Below are positions 1 through 13,558 of a stretch of 64,000 nucleotides of DNA, in pieces (the first letter of the stretch is position 1; each line of letters begins with the position of its first letter). Both the position numbers and the translations under genes were made by a program. Origin of the DNA: Enchytraeus crypticus (Eukaryota; Annelida; Clitellata; Enchytraeida; Enchytraeidae); NCBI GenBank assembly GCA_905160935.1, contig CAJHZI010000534.1, forward strand, positions 248,001 through 312,000, in the 5' to 3' direction. The notes under the pieces are model-generated. The model ran no database searches. It saw only the letters and a program-made list of their open reading frames with translations, and was not told the DNA's origin.

Positions 1-582
1 AATGAAAGAATTCGGCACAATTTCCTCTGTCTACTTAGCTCTGTTTAGCCATAGACTTAACTATTACTCCCGCTAATTTCCACTGCCTATTTGCTCAACA
101 ATAGACTTTTTATATTCTTAATTATTTTACGAACATAATACTCAAGAGTCAAGAACAGAAAACATTCATAGATATACATATTCATAGATATACATATGCA
201 TAGATATACAACATACAGAGATATACATATTCATAGATATACATATTCATACATATGAATATTCATATCTTTACAGATATACGTATTCATTGATTTGTGT
301 ATTCATATCAATTATAGATATGCTAATTCATAGATATACATATTCAAATATATACATATTCTTATATATGCGTATTCATATGTTCATAGATATACATATA
401 CATATCTTTACAGATATACTTATTCATTGATTTGTGTATTCATATCAATTATAGATATACTTATTTATAGATATACATATTCATATAAATACGTATTCAT
501 ATATTCATATATACATATTCATATTCATATATAAATGTACATTTTCAAATACAGTACATATTCATATGATATTATGTCGTAG
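1..582. other. Intron upstream of D1
   Basis: No exon is visible. The first 160 bases hold nothing I recognise; the rest is a minisatellite-rich stretch ending at the D1 acceptor AG at 581-582. D1 needs a preceding codon base G, so at least one more exon lies left of the window. Confidence 0.6.
165..570. repeat. AT-rich minisatellite with a higher-order duplication
   Basis: Degenerate copies of a ~16-bp motif (ATTCATAGATATACAT) fill this stretch. A longer block containing ATTCATTGATTTGTGTATTC occurs twice, near 266-325 and 397-462, so the array has a second repeat level of about 130 bp. Confidence 0.75.
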
Positions 583-957
583 ACATCCCATGTCTGAGAG
601 AGATGAAGAACGGAGGTCTGATCCCTAAGGACAAGCTAAAGATCACGAAGGTCCCAAGCACCACCACTCCAGCGATCATCATCGAGGCTCCCACCAAGCC
701 AAAGCTGACTCCAGTCTGGGAGAGCATCCAGATCACCAAGGGTGACATTGACCAAGTCAAGGTCACTCCAGTTGACGAGAAAAATAAGCCAACCGACAAG
801 ACCCAGGACGCCAAGGTTTCTGACCCAACCAAGCCGACAAATGTCAAGTTCGACAAGCCATTGGAAGCTGATAAGCTGATCGTTGTGTTTGTGTCCAAGT
901 CTGGAAAACCATCCGACGTTGAAGTCATTTCCGTCGTCTCCTGCATGCCTGACGATG
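583..957 (+). CDS. D1 exon: two-cysteine repeat domain
   Basis: 125 codons, phase 1 to 1. It opens DIPCLREM and closes [10 protein letters not shown], giving the family's Cys near each end. Its middle is closest to D30 far downstream (both share [17 protein letters not shown] and [10 protein letters not shown]). It lies outside the period-three array. The 340-base intron after it holds nothing recognisable. Confidence 0.9.
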
Positions 958-1511
958 GTAGGGAATCGTTTACGCAAATCGTAATTTAGATGCTTTAAAA
1001 GAAACATAAGAATGATTTTATAAATTGAACAATAGATTATTAATAGAACAAGAGTAAAACAGAGAACTATCGGAACGTCTGATTCCGTATCGAAGAAGAT
1101 ACTGGCAGAAATTTTCCAGCTGTTATTTGAACCGATGTCCTCCTGTTTCTCAGTCAAGAGTGCTCTCAAGTTAACCAGCCGATACATTATTTTACTTACA
1201 TGCACCTTACGCTGTTATCAGTTATTTGTTGCTATAAAATATGCCGTATCATTTAATTCTATAATGCAATTGTTACTTATTGTGCCATTTTTTGTAGATA
1301 TCACAACAACCACCACTGCTCCAACCACCGCCGGAACAACTACTGGCACCACAACTGGCACCACAGCTGGCACCACTGTTGGCACCACGGTTGGCACCAC
1401 TGTTGGCACCACAGCTGGAAGCACCATTCCAAGCACACCATCTTCAACCGTCTTCACCACAACCGTTTCAGTTCCATTGGGTAAATATAAATAATTAGAA
1501 TCATTGTCATC

Positions 1512-1561
<50 letters not shown>

Positions 1562-2361
1562 GGTCCTTTGAATCCCAGTTGTTGGATTGTTCAAGACTGT
1601 TGGAATTTTAATTAGGTAATTGCTAGCTTCACTTATTAGAATGTATGTTGTAAATAAGTTATACAACAGGTATCTACATAGTTTTTGTTGCCGTATACTA
1701 TGCACCCATTGTTATTTCGCGTGATATGATAAATTAGTCGAAATTACCACAGATTCTATCAATCAATCAATTAATCAATCATTTGATGTATCAATCAAAT
1801 CAGTTTTATGTCTGGTTCTCTTGTCATCGGTGCCTGTTTTTGTGTCTCTCTCCATTTGTGTCACAAGACACAAATGGAGAGAGACACAAAAACTGACTGT
1901 ATTCGACGATTATAAAATGTTAGAATCAGTCAGTCTGCTGCTCGATAGCGTCTCAGTGACGGGAGAGCACTGAATTTGAACCCTACATCTACTGATCCGC
2001 TGTCAAACAACTTGCTAAGGAGCTTCGGGCTCAGCCCAATATATCAGAATTCTTTTGGCAACTTTTACTTTTATGAGTTATTGAAACTGTATTGTGGTGT
2101 ATTGTAACGACACTCTTTGTATGATCTGTATGATTTGTATGATCTGTATGATTTGTATGATATTCTTTGTTTTTCCAGTCGACCTTCCATGCCTGAAGAA
2201 GATGAAGGACGCTGGCATCGTGCCAAAGGACGAGCTGAGCGTAAAGAGAATCCCAGGAACCCCGACCACCACCATCGTTCTCAAGAGTCCATCCAAGTCA
2301 GACATCGTTCCTGTCTGGAGCAGCGTCAAAGTGACTCCAGGTAGGCACGATTCACTCTCTG

Positions 2362-2406
<45 letters not shown>

Positions 2407-5400
2407 TTGTATGACTCTCTCTCTCTCTCTTTGTCTGTCTCTATATCACTCTGTATGATTCTCTCTGTCTTTGTCTTGCTCTATAATGTACTCTATATCT
2501 GGAATATCTTAATAGCGTAGGGGTAACGTCATGAAGTTTTAAATGACAGCTCCTGAGGTGAATTGAACCCTTGTGGGTTCAAATCCCGGCCGCTCTGATC
2601 TGAGAGTAAAATCTAGGACATTCGCTGGACTAGCTATACGGAAAACAGTATAAATTGCCTAACGATTAAAACATGTGGTATTAAAAGTGATAGATATCAA
2701 CGTAGTTGATCATTTCACAATAATACGTGTTTACTTTTCTTAGAATTAAAAAAAGCCTTTGAAACCCTGAATTCTTTCTTTTTGTAGGAGACGCTAAGAC
2801 GGTTCAGATCATCCCAGCTGATAACAACAACAAGCCCACAGACAGGCCACAGACAGTCGAGGTCACTGATCCAAGCAAGCCCACAGAGATCAAGTTCTCG
2901 AAGCCTCTGGAAGCACCTGAGCTCATCATCATCATCACATCAAAGTCTGGCAAACCAACCGACATGGACGTCATCTCTGTCGTCAGCTGTATGCCCAAAG
3001 ACGGTTAGCGGGATGTCTATTCGTGGTCTGCTAGTATAAAAATGTAGTATTTATATATAATATATTTTATTTCAGTAAAAAGCACTTTTTAATTTCTAAT
3101 TATTATTATTTATAATTTTATTTATATATTAAGTAATAAAAATAATAATGATGATAGTAACAATAATACTAATAATAATGCTAATAATAATAATATAAAT
3201 AATAATTTAATAATAATAATGGTAATAATAATTTTTATACAAGATATTATATATATCCGGACACAACGCAGGAAAATAATGAAATAACAAATAACAATAA
3301 GTAGTAGTTTCCTTAAATAATGTAACTTTAGAGCTTTCATTTATAGAGCATTTACTTTTATACTATATTCTATATATTAAGAGCGTTTGCATTCGCTGAT
3401 GCATTCTTTTTATTTACATAATGTTACAATTGTTACTAGTTAACCTGTTACTAATTAATTAATTATGTTGCTAACGTTGTAAGTAACTGCTCTAATGTTG
3501 TCATTTGTACAGATGCAACAACAACAACACCAGCACCAGGCACAACCACGACAATCGGTGCAGCAACAACAACAATCCGCGCAACAACAACAACAGCAAG
3601 CGTTGCAACCACACCGGGCTCAACCGTTGGAACAACCGTTGTCACCACCAGCACTCCAACCTTGGGTAATTAATCAACTGATTATATTATAACAGTAATA
3701 ATAACAATACTAATACTCATCATCATCATCATATTACCTTAAATTCCAGTTTAACCCTGGTCGGGATACGAATATACTTTCTCCAGTCTTCCTTGTCACA
3801 CACCTTATCGTTAGTCAATCCCCTATTTTTCATGTCCTTCTTAATTACCGCATCCCTCAATTGTGATCAGGTACTAATAATACTAATACTAATGATACTA
3901 AGACCAATATTTAATACCATTACTTAAAATAAAAAATAATTATAATAATAAAAATAAAAGTAACACTACTACTAATTTTAGTAATGAAATGGCTAATAAT
4001 AATATTAATAATTATAGTAATACTAATAATACGTTAACCATATCTTTACCCATTATCATTCCTGACCAGTTAAATGTTTCTCGATGTTCTCTCGCAGACA
4101 TTCCATGTCTGAAGAAGATGAAGAACGACGGAATCGTGCCAAAGGACAAGCTGAAGACCAAGAGAGTTCCTTCTGGAACGACCACCGTCATCATCGCCGA
4201 GAGCCCAACCAAGCCCAAGGAGACTCCGGTCTGGAGCAAGGTGACCATGACACCTGGAGACGTCAAGGAGATCACCGTTGTTCCAGTTGACGAGAATAAC
4301 AAGCCAACCGACAAGCCGCAGGTCACTCCAGTTCCAGAGCCATCCAAGGCCACTGAGATCAAGTTCACCAAGCCGATTGTCTCTGAGAAGATTATGATCA
4401 TCGTCAAGTCCAAGTCCGACAAACCAACCGACGTCGATATCATCTCCGTGGTCAGCTGTCTGCCAGAGGATGGTTAGATATGATTAGTTTATCAATAACT
4501 TAACCGTGTTGTGTCCGGGTTGCTGAAGAATACATCAGCTGTTGACTGCTTGCGTCATAAAAGGCGACAAATCACGTAATCCAAACTTTTTTTAGAATGG
4601 GCATTCTGAAAAAAGTTTGTTTGGAATGGTTTATTTAGCAATAGTTTATTTCAGGCATTTGGAATGGTTTATTTAGCTTCTAGGCTTCAACAATTGGTAC
4701 AAAATTTTTAAATTTCGACCCTAGTTATACTTGGATTCAAAGGAATATGATGATGATGGAAGATGATGATGATGACGTATACTTTTAGAAATATTTCATC
4801 ATCATCATCTTCCCTTAAATCCCAGTTTAACCAGGGTCGGGATACGAATAGACTTTTTTATCCATTCGTTTAAGTTTTGTGGCAATTACTGGAGCCTAGG
4901 CGCTCATCAACCGAATGCCCTTTCTTACGTTGGTATGGATCTTAGTGCGTTAGTCGTGTTCTGCGACACGTGCAGTCACCGGTTGGTCAAAATCAATATA
5001 AATAATATAGAAATATTTAAATTGAGAATTAAATCGATGAATAATTACATGAAATTAGGATTTGATTATTTAATTTTATCGTTATGGTTATAGTTCACTT
5101 ATGGTTTTGTACTTCTTTCAAGCAGTGGCCTCCAGCCATAGATCCTGCTTTTCTAAGAATGTTACCACCAAATCCACAGATGTTAGAAGTCTGAAATCTC
5201 CAACAATACTAGACCAATTTTAGGAGTAAGTTTAAGAAGGAGACCTTAGATTTGCTTAAATAACCTTAATGAAATGATCTTTTAATTTCGTAGAATCCAC
5301 AACAACCACTCCAGCCCCAACAACCGCTGGAACAACCACCGGAACAACCGCTGGAACAACCACCGGAACAACCACTTCAGCACCAACCATTCCGACAACC

Positions 5401-6304
5401 ACCGTTACAACAACCATCGCCAGCGGTAACTATAGTGCATCGATATAATTTATTATACTGTTCTATTATTTTTGCATTGTTATGTTGCTTGTACTGTACT
5501 AATTACAGAATTTTGAGTCAAAATTACCGTTAAGCTTGACTTTAGCTTTAGTCTCTATTTCTTCTAGTAGTGATGTGTGCTGTGGGGACGTCCCTGACAT
5601 AATTCCTGTATGAGGAAACGGACGTTAAACATTATTATTATTATTCTACTTATTGCAGACCTGCCATGCCTGAAGCAGATGAAGGACGGTGGTGTGGTAC
5701 CAAAGGACAAGATGGTCGTCAAGAGAGTGCCTCAGAAGACCACAACCGTCGTGACACTCGAGAGCCCGGTCAAGTCCGCCGAGACGCCCAAGTGGACTAG
5801 CGTACTGGTCAGCAAGGGAGACGTAAAGGAGATCACAGTCCTTCCCGTCGATAAGAACGGTAAACCAACCGATGAGCCACAGTCAGCCAAGGTTCAAGAT
5901 TCCACCAAGCCAACCAACGTTGAGCTGAAGAAGCCAGTGGAGGCCGATAAGCTGATCGTTACTCTGCTGTCCAACTCCGATAAACCTTCTGATGCCGACG
6001 TCATCTCGGTTGTCAGCTGCATGCCACAGCTAGGTGGGTGGATGGATCGCTTTCTGTAACGATTGAGTAATTCTTCATCATCATCATCATCATCAACATC
6101 ATCATCAACAATATCATCATCATTTCATCATCAACAGCTTATATTGAGTATATGTTTAACCAGGGTCGGGATACCAATAGATCTTCTCCATTCCTCTCTG
6201 TCCCACACTATATCATCAGTCAGTTTCCTATAAACTTTACTATTAGAAAATTGTGCATTTGTTCGAGTAATTGTCACCTCAAATATAATGTATTTTGAGA
6301 CGTG

Positions 6305-6370
<66 letters not shown>

Positions 6371-6463
6371 TATATATATAAAGCATATATGACACATCTC
6401 AAAATACAATATAATAATATCTAATTATATAATATAATATAGTATATACTGTATAATTATATA

Positions 6464-6506
<43 letters not shown>

Positions 6507-7301
6507 AAAATATAATCATAATTATATTCTTGTATAGATGAGACAACAACAACACCACAGCCGACCACCCCAGTTTCAACAACGCCAGCAATAACCGCTA
6601 TCACCACTACTGTTTCCAGCGGTATGCAATTATACCTTGCATATAAGCAACTTAAATATATTCCTATTTGCTAATATTCTTACGTTTTATGTCTATTATA
6701 TTATATTTAGTTTTTAATTTCATTCATAATTGTTCTATAATTCTAACTGGAGTTGTCGTAGTTGTAACTCTGACAAACATATACAGTCTACGACGATTTT
6801 GATCTTCAATTAAGATATAGAATCTAATAAATTTTTTGGTTTGGATATATTTGTATGCTAAAACCAGTTTTTAATTATATCTTGGTATGAACACCGTCAC
6901 ATCTGAAGACTAATGGCAAATATATGTTTAAAGTAAACAACGATAGATATAGTTTGGATATAGTTTATATTTGGATTTTAGTTTGGATATTTTTGTATGG
7001 TATAATCAGGTTTTTAATTGTATCTTGGTATGAACACTATCATATCTAAAGACTATTGGCAAATATATGTTTAAAGTAAACAACGATAGATAATGTATTG
7101 AGTTTGTTTTGATCATAATAAATGGACTAATGCATCGTACATCATATGCCGTGCTGGCTAACTTGTTTTAAACAATTTCTCAGTTGATATTTTTCGTATA
7201 ATTGTAATTTTTTATGTTCTTGTGTGTTTTTTTAAATGTAATTTCTATTATTATAATACCTTCCGCTGCACTTTTTATTATGTGTGTGCATATTTGATGC
7301 T

Positions 7302-7347
<46 letters not shown>

Positions 7348-8396
7348 GCTAATATACCTATATACCTGGAGTAAACAATTAACTCATAATCATCTTCATT
7401 ATCAGCTTCCCATAGATCTAAGTCTAACTCGGAATTTTATATCAATTTGTAGATGTCCCATGCCTGAAGAAGATGCCAAACGATGGAATCGTCACCAAGG
7501 ATCAGATGAAGGTCACCAAGGTACCAGGTGCCAAGGACACAACCGTCACCCTTGAGAGCCAGACAACACCAAAGGACACACCAACATGGACAAAGGTCAC
7601 CGTCTCTAAGGGCGATGTAAAGGAAGTCAAGGTCACTCCAACTGGAAAGGATGGTAAACCAACCGGTGAAACCCAGACCGCTCCAGTTCCTGACCCAAGC
7701 AAGCCAACCGACGTTCAGTTCAAGAAGCCAATCGATGCCGACAAGCTGACCGTGACCTTCGTGTCCCAGTCTGGCAAACCATCAGATGCCGAAGTCATCT
7801 CCGTCGTCTCCTGCATGCCAGTCAGTGGTACGTCACCTGCTCTTCTTTCAGACAATCATAGACAAAAATAATGTGTATATGAAGACAGGAATGAATGTTG
7901 CTGGATGGTATAAAGTTCCACTCATATGTAGACATTTTTTACTGGTTTAGATGTTAATTTAAATGTAACTATTATTTAGCTTACTATTATTATTGAACTC
8001 TTTCTGTAAAGTAGTCTCGAAGACAGAGTACGGCCATGACACTGCCATGTAAGTTTTCATTGTTATTAGAGTGCCTACACGTCGTGTTGAAGCAATATTA
8101 AATATAATTTTATAGCTATAATTATAATATTAATATCATATACAAATTTGTGGTATATCTTAAATTTGTATGGGTTGCAAATTTGTTGTAAAGGTTGACC
8201 ACCCATTGACTGGTCATTTCGTAAAAGGCGACAAAGAACTAAATATCCAAACCACCATCAAAGATGGCATTCGGTTGATGATCGCCTATGTGCCAGAAAT
8301 TGATTTAAAAATTTCTATTCCCGATCCCAATATAAAAATGAGATTCAAAGGAAAAACGATGATGATGATGATGATGATGATGATGACGACGACGAC

Positions 8397-8452
<56 letters not shown>

Positions 8453-9962
8453 CTGATATTGTGGTATATTAATATATTTCTTATTGTTATTCGTTATCAT
8501 TTAGAAGCTACCACCACCACTGCAGGCACCACTGTAGGCACCACACCAGGCACCACTGCTCCAGCCACCACCGTGCCAACAACTGTTGTCACCGCCTCCT
8601 CTGTTACTGGTAGGAGTAAATCTTTAACTTTATCACAATATCACATACGATGTAATGTTTTGAGGTTTTAAATATTGTCTTAAATATTAACACAGTACAT
8701 CAGATGCAATGCTATAAAGCCGATGTTAACGTCAGTTTCAGTGAAGGAATACATATAAATGACATTAAGTAAGCAATAAAAAATTCCATAATTCAAGCTA
8801 ACTTTTTTATGATATATCAAATGTCTCTATTTTATATCTAATATATGCAAAAATGAAAACATTTTCCAGATGTGCCATGCCTGAAGAAGATGAAGGACAA
8901 TGGTATCGTACCAAAGGATCGTCTCGACACTAAGAGAGTCCCAGGCGCTAAGACCACCATCATCATCATCAAGAGCAAGATCGTGCCAAAGGAGAAGTCA
9001 GTCTGGAAGAGCGTCACCCTCACAGCAGGAGATCTGAAGAAGGTCGATGTGTTCCCAGCCGATAAGACCGGTAAACCCACCGACAAGCCACAGACCGTTG
9101 AGGTACCAGACACCGGCAAGCCAACCGAGGTCAAGTTCACCAAGCCAATAGAGGCCGATGAGCTTCTGGTTGTTCTTACGCCGAAGTCCGACAAACCAAC
9201 CAACGTAGATGTCGTCTCTGTGGTGGCCTGTCTGCCAGAAGATGGTAATAAGAATTGCGGATTTTATGTTATATTTCTTACTTATATAGTATTTGTTTTT
9301 TATTTCAAACCTCAATTTAATAATGTAGGATAATTGATAAAGAAACTATTGACAATGAAGAATGTTTCGTGGTTTCCTGAGGAGCCCTTAAGCCATCGAG
9401 CAGGACACCAACAGTTTTATATATTAAAAAATACATTGGCCTTTGAACAACTGAGATAATTAATTCAGGTAATATTATTTATTGTTTTATTGTTTCTCAA
9501 TAAGTTATTTGTCTATTTGTTCTCTATTAGATATATATCTATTAGTTATTTCTGTAGTTGCTCTTTACAAAATGTTTGTTTCTCTATTAGTTATTTATCT
9601 ATTTGTTGCATCCATGTTTGTTATCGCCTTGTGGCGACTTTACTATGCATGTTTTTTACCTATCACTTAAATAAATTTCTGATTACTTAATCAATATGTT
9701 TTAAGAATATCTTCAAGTATGTATGGACAGACATGAAAGAACTCTATTTTAAATTGTATTTGTAGAATCCTCTACAACTACCACTGGCACCACAGCTGGC
9801 ACAACTACTGGCACAACTACTGGCACCACAGCTGGCATAACCACACCAGCACCAACTGTGCCAACCACTGTCCTTACTACAGTGGTCGCATCGGGTAAGA
9901 TTCTGTGAAACTGTTTTTCTGAAGTCAGCCTGCAACGAACGTTTAATAAACCTGTGTTATAT

Positions 9963-10033
<71 letters not shown>

Positions 10034-10063
10034 AGGTATATATATATATATATATAACATATT

Positions 10064-10153
<90 letters not shown>

Positions 10154-13100
10154 TAATAAGATTGGAGAAACCTTGCACCTGAACTACCTCATCATTCCAT
10201 GCTGGCGTGACTTCATACATCATTCCGCCTCAGCGTCTGAAGCAAATTCATAAAATCATTTTCCATTCAAAATCTTTTACCGTTTAATCATTTCTGCGGA
10301 ACCCTGTTGCAGCTGAATCATGTGGCAACAGAACTATGTAACAACTGAATCATTTTCTAAATACATCATGTGTTAACTGAATCATGTTGTAACTGAGTAT
10401 GTGAGTATATACGTCATGACGTCACATATATGTGAGTACATACGTCATGACGTCACGTATATGTGAGTACATACATCATATCTCGCAGTAGACTGCCAGA
10501 GGTGATGAGCTGCTGTTCTATGTACATCTCAAAGCTGTTGTTAGAGTGCTGCACTACAGAGAGCAAACAGTCACAACTACAGAGTAATTTCTCACATTGC
10601 CATTTAGGGGACCCAAGATATGTTTTGTTTACTGCTTAAGAGTTTGAGGCTGTTAATAAACTCGCTAATTTTATCCACTATTGCAGATCTGCCATGTCTG
10701 AAGAAGATGCCCAACGATGGAATCGTCACAAGAGATCAGCTGAAGATCCAGAAGCTTCCAGGCACGACCACAGCATTCATCGTGCAGAGCCCAACTGAGC
10801 CAAAGAACACACCAGTCTGGGACAAGGTCACCGTCACTCCAGGCGATCTCAAGGAGGTCAAGGTAATTCCAGTTGATAAGAGCGGCAAGCAGGCCGGAGA
10901 AACCCAGAACGTTAAGGTTCCAGATTCCACCAAGCCTACTGATGTTAAGTTCGAGAAACCGCTGGAGGCTGACAAGCTGATTGTTACCATCATCTCCAAC
11001 ACAGGAAAACCATCTGATGCTCAGATCATCTCAGTCGTGGCCTGCCTGCCTCAACCTGGTGAGCAACAAAACATTAAATTAAATTAAATTAAATTTAACG
11101 ATATGTTCTTTGGCGTCCATTAATTCATCATCACCATTTTCTTCCCTTACATCCCAGTTTAACCAGAGTCGGGATATGAATAGACTTTCTTTAAGTTTAT
11201 CCGTTCATTTAAGTTTTTGTAGATTAATTTCATTAATTAATTTCAATAGCTGGAGCCAGTGGCGATGTCGGTAAGATATTCGACCGCGGATCAGTATGTG
11301 CGGGGTTCAAATTATGGGCTCGCCCGTCACTGACATCACTTTCGAGTGAGGAGTCTCACGTTAAAATTACGTTTCTAGCTTTGGCTAGATTCCTTGTAAA
11401 GGTCTAATAGCATCCAACCCTAGTTGAACTTGGATTCAAAGGAAGACGATAATGATTGCTGAGATTACATGCAAATCAAGATGTCACTAGTATTTATGGC
11501 TGCAATATTTCTCTTTATGTTTGTACTGAAGTGTAATTGGTTAAAGATTATATGTCAAAATTTAAAATCGAATACATTTTTGCTGATACAACTAAGGACG
11601 CTGTTTGGTACTATTTTCAATTTCTTAAATTTTTTTCACGAGACTTCCTATATTCTAATTAGGTTTTAATTTTGAGAATTTCAGTAACAAAAATTGCTAT
11701 TAAATTACTTGTAAAATGTTTGGCAGCGAATGTTTTTGTTTAATCTAAACAGAAGCCTCAACAACAACAACACCTCTGCCAACTACCACACCAATCTCCA
11801 CAACAGCTGTAACCACAGTCATCGCCAAGACCCCAGAGAAGGGTAAGAACTGCTGAATATTTACTTTGTTCTATTTTATTTATTTTATTATATTTATTTT
11901 ATTTAGTATTTATGTAATTTCCCCGTGTTGTGTCCGGGTTGTTTGAAGAATAGACCAACCGGTGACTGCACGTGTCGTAGAAGGCGACTAAAACACTAAG
12001 ATCCATATCAACGTCAGAAAGGGCATTCGGTTGGTGAGCGCCTAGGCTCCAGAAATTGCTACAAAAATTAATCGAATGGAAGAGACTTTTATATGATATG
12101 GGAGAAAGAGGAGTGGAGAAGGTTCATTCGTATACAGATCCAGTTAAACTGGGACTAAAGGGAAGAAGAAGAATATTTTATTTATTTTATTTTATTAGGT
12201 CGCATACATTTTGTTCATAGGACTGGTTACACCTAAAAATGGACTAAATTGTCTAGCGGTTTAAACATGTGGCATCTAATATATAAAGCGTGTGTTTTAT
12301 TTTCTAGAACTGCCGTGTCTGAAGAGCATGCCAAACGGCGGCATTGTCAGAAAGGAGCAGCTCAAGGTCACCAAGGTACCAGGAGTCAAGGACACCACAG
12401 TCGTCCTTGAGAGCCAGACAACACCAAAGGACACACCAACATTCGAGAGCGTGAAGGTCACTCCAGGAGACGTCAAGGAAGTCAAGGTTACTCCAACCGG
12501 AAAAGATGGTAAGCCAACTGGTGAAACAAAGGTCGCTCCAGTTCCAGATTCAGGAAAGGTGACGGATGTTAAGTTTGAGAAGCCCGTTGTTGCTGACAAG
12601 CTGACAGTGACCTTCGTGTCCAAGTCTGGAAAACCATCTGATGCCGATGTCATCTCTGTCGTAGGATGTCTGCCAGCACCAGGTACAATATTACCTTTTT
12701 ACAAAGCACCAGGTACACTATTCCCGTTTACATAGCACCAGATACACCATTACCGTTTACATAGCACTAGGTACATTATTACCGTTTACATAGCACTAGG
12801 TACATTATTACCGTTTACATAGCACTAGGCACATTATTACCGTTTACATAGCACCAGGTACACTATTACCGTTTATTACCGTTTACAAAGCACCAGGTAT
12901 AATATTACCTTTTTACAAAGCACCAGGTACACTATTACCGTTTACATAGCACCAGGTACACTATTACCGTTTACATAGCACCAGGTACACTATTACCGTT
13001 TACATAGCACCAGGTACACTATTACCGTTTACATAGCACCAGGTACACTATTACCGTTTACATAGCACCAGGTACACTATTACCTTTTTTACACAGCGCA

Positions 13101-13513
13101 GGCACACCAGCTACATAGTAAATAGGTAAAAACCTAAATGAAAACAAAATAGATAATCATCAAAATAATGTAATGGAAATATATTAGTTCATTTTTAGAA
13201 ATTAGGCCATCTATGTTAGTTTTTACATTCTAAGAAAGATATTGCACGCTTAAACCCAGTGACTAACTTTAGTGTCATCAGGAGTATAATTAACGAATAT
13301 TCACAAACCACTATTAAGTACAAGAAGGTCCTTTCTTATCCCGACCTTATTTAAACTGGGAATTAAGGGAAGATGACGATGATGATGATGATTCACAAAC
13401 CACCCGAAAATCGATTTATGGAATTGTTAACTGCCAGCAACATTATGATCCAGTTATACACAACAATATATCTGCCTATTGACCATGAGCCTGCCAACGG
13501 GCGTTGGGCTCAC

Positions 13514-13558
<45 letters not shown>

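Noticed and set aside
572-1205. Long open frames on the - strand over D and T exons (this and many like it, e.g. 15755-16321, 53271-54029)
   Set aside because: They are mirror frames of coding exons, produced by the repetitive codon use; they have no splice logic, no domain, and recur at every exon copy.
3495-3692. Gln-rich frame over T2 (and similar at 13589-13825 and 22613-22879)
   Set aside because: It is the ACA/ACC repeat of a Thr exon read in another frame.
7473-7871. Internal Met codons (MPN, MKD) as translation starts of small proteins
   Set aside because: They lie after the first Cys of each D domain; the exon begins upstream at a good acceptor with an in-frame phase 1 junction.
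8170-8472. Frame ending in a long poly-Met/Thr run
   Set aside because: It reads through an S2 element and its GAT tail.
9954-10253. Tyr-Ile-rich frames on both strands (also at 16655-16931 and 56624-56812)
   Set aside because: Translation of TA microsatellites.
12676-13095. Regularly spaced repeats considered as a CRISPR array
   Set aside because: Units are directly tandem with no unique spacers, in a eukaryotic intron.
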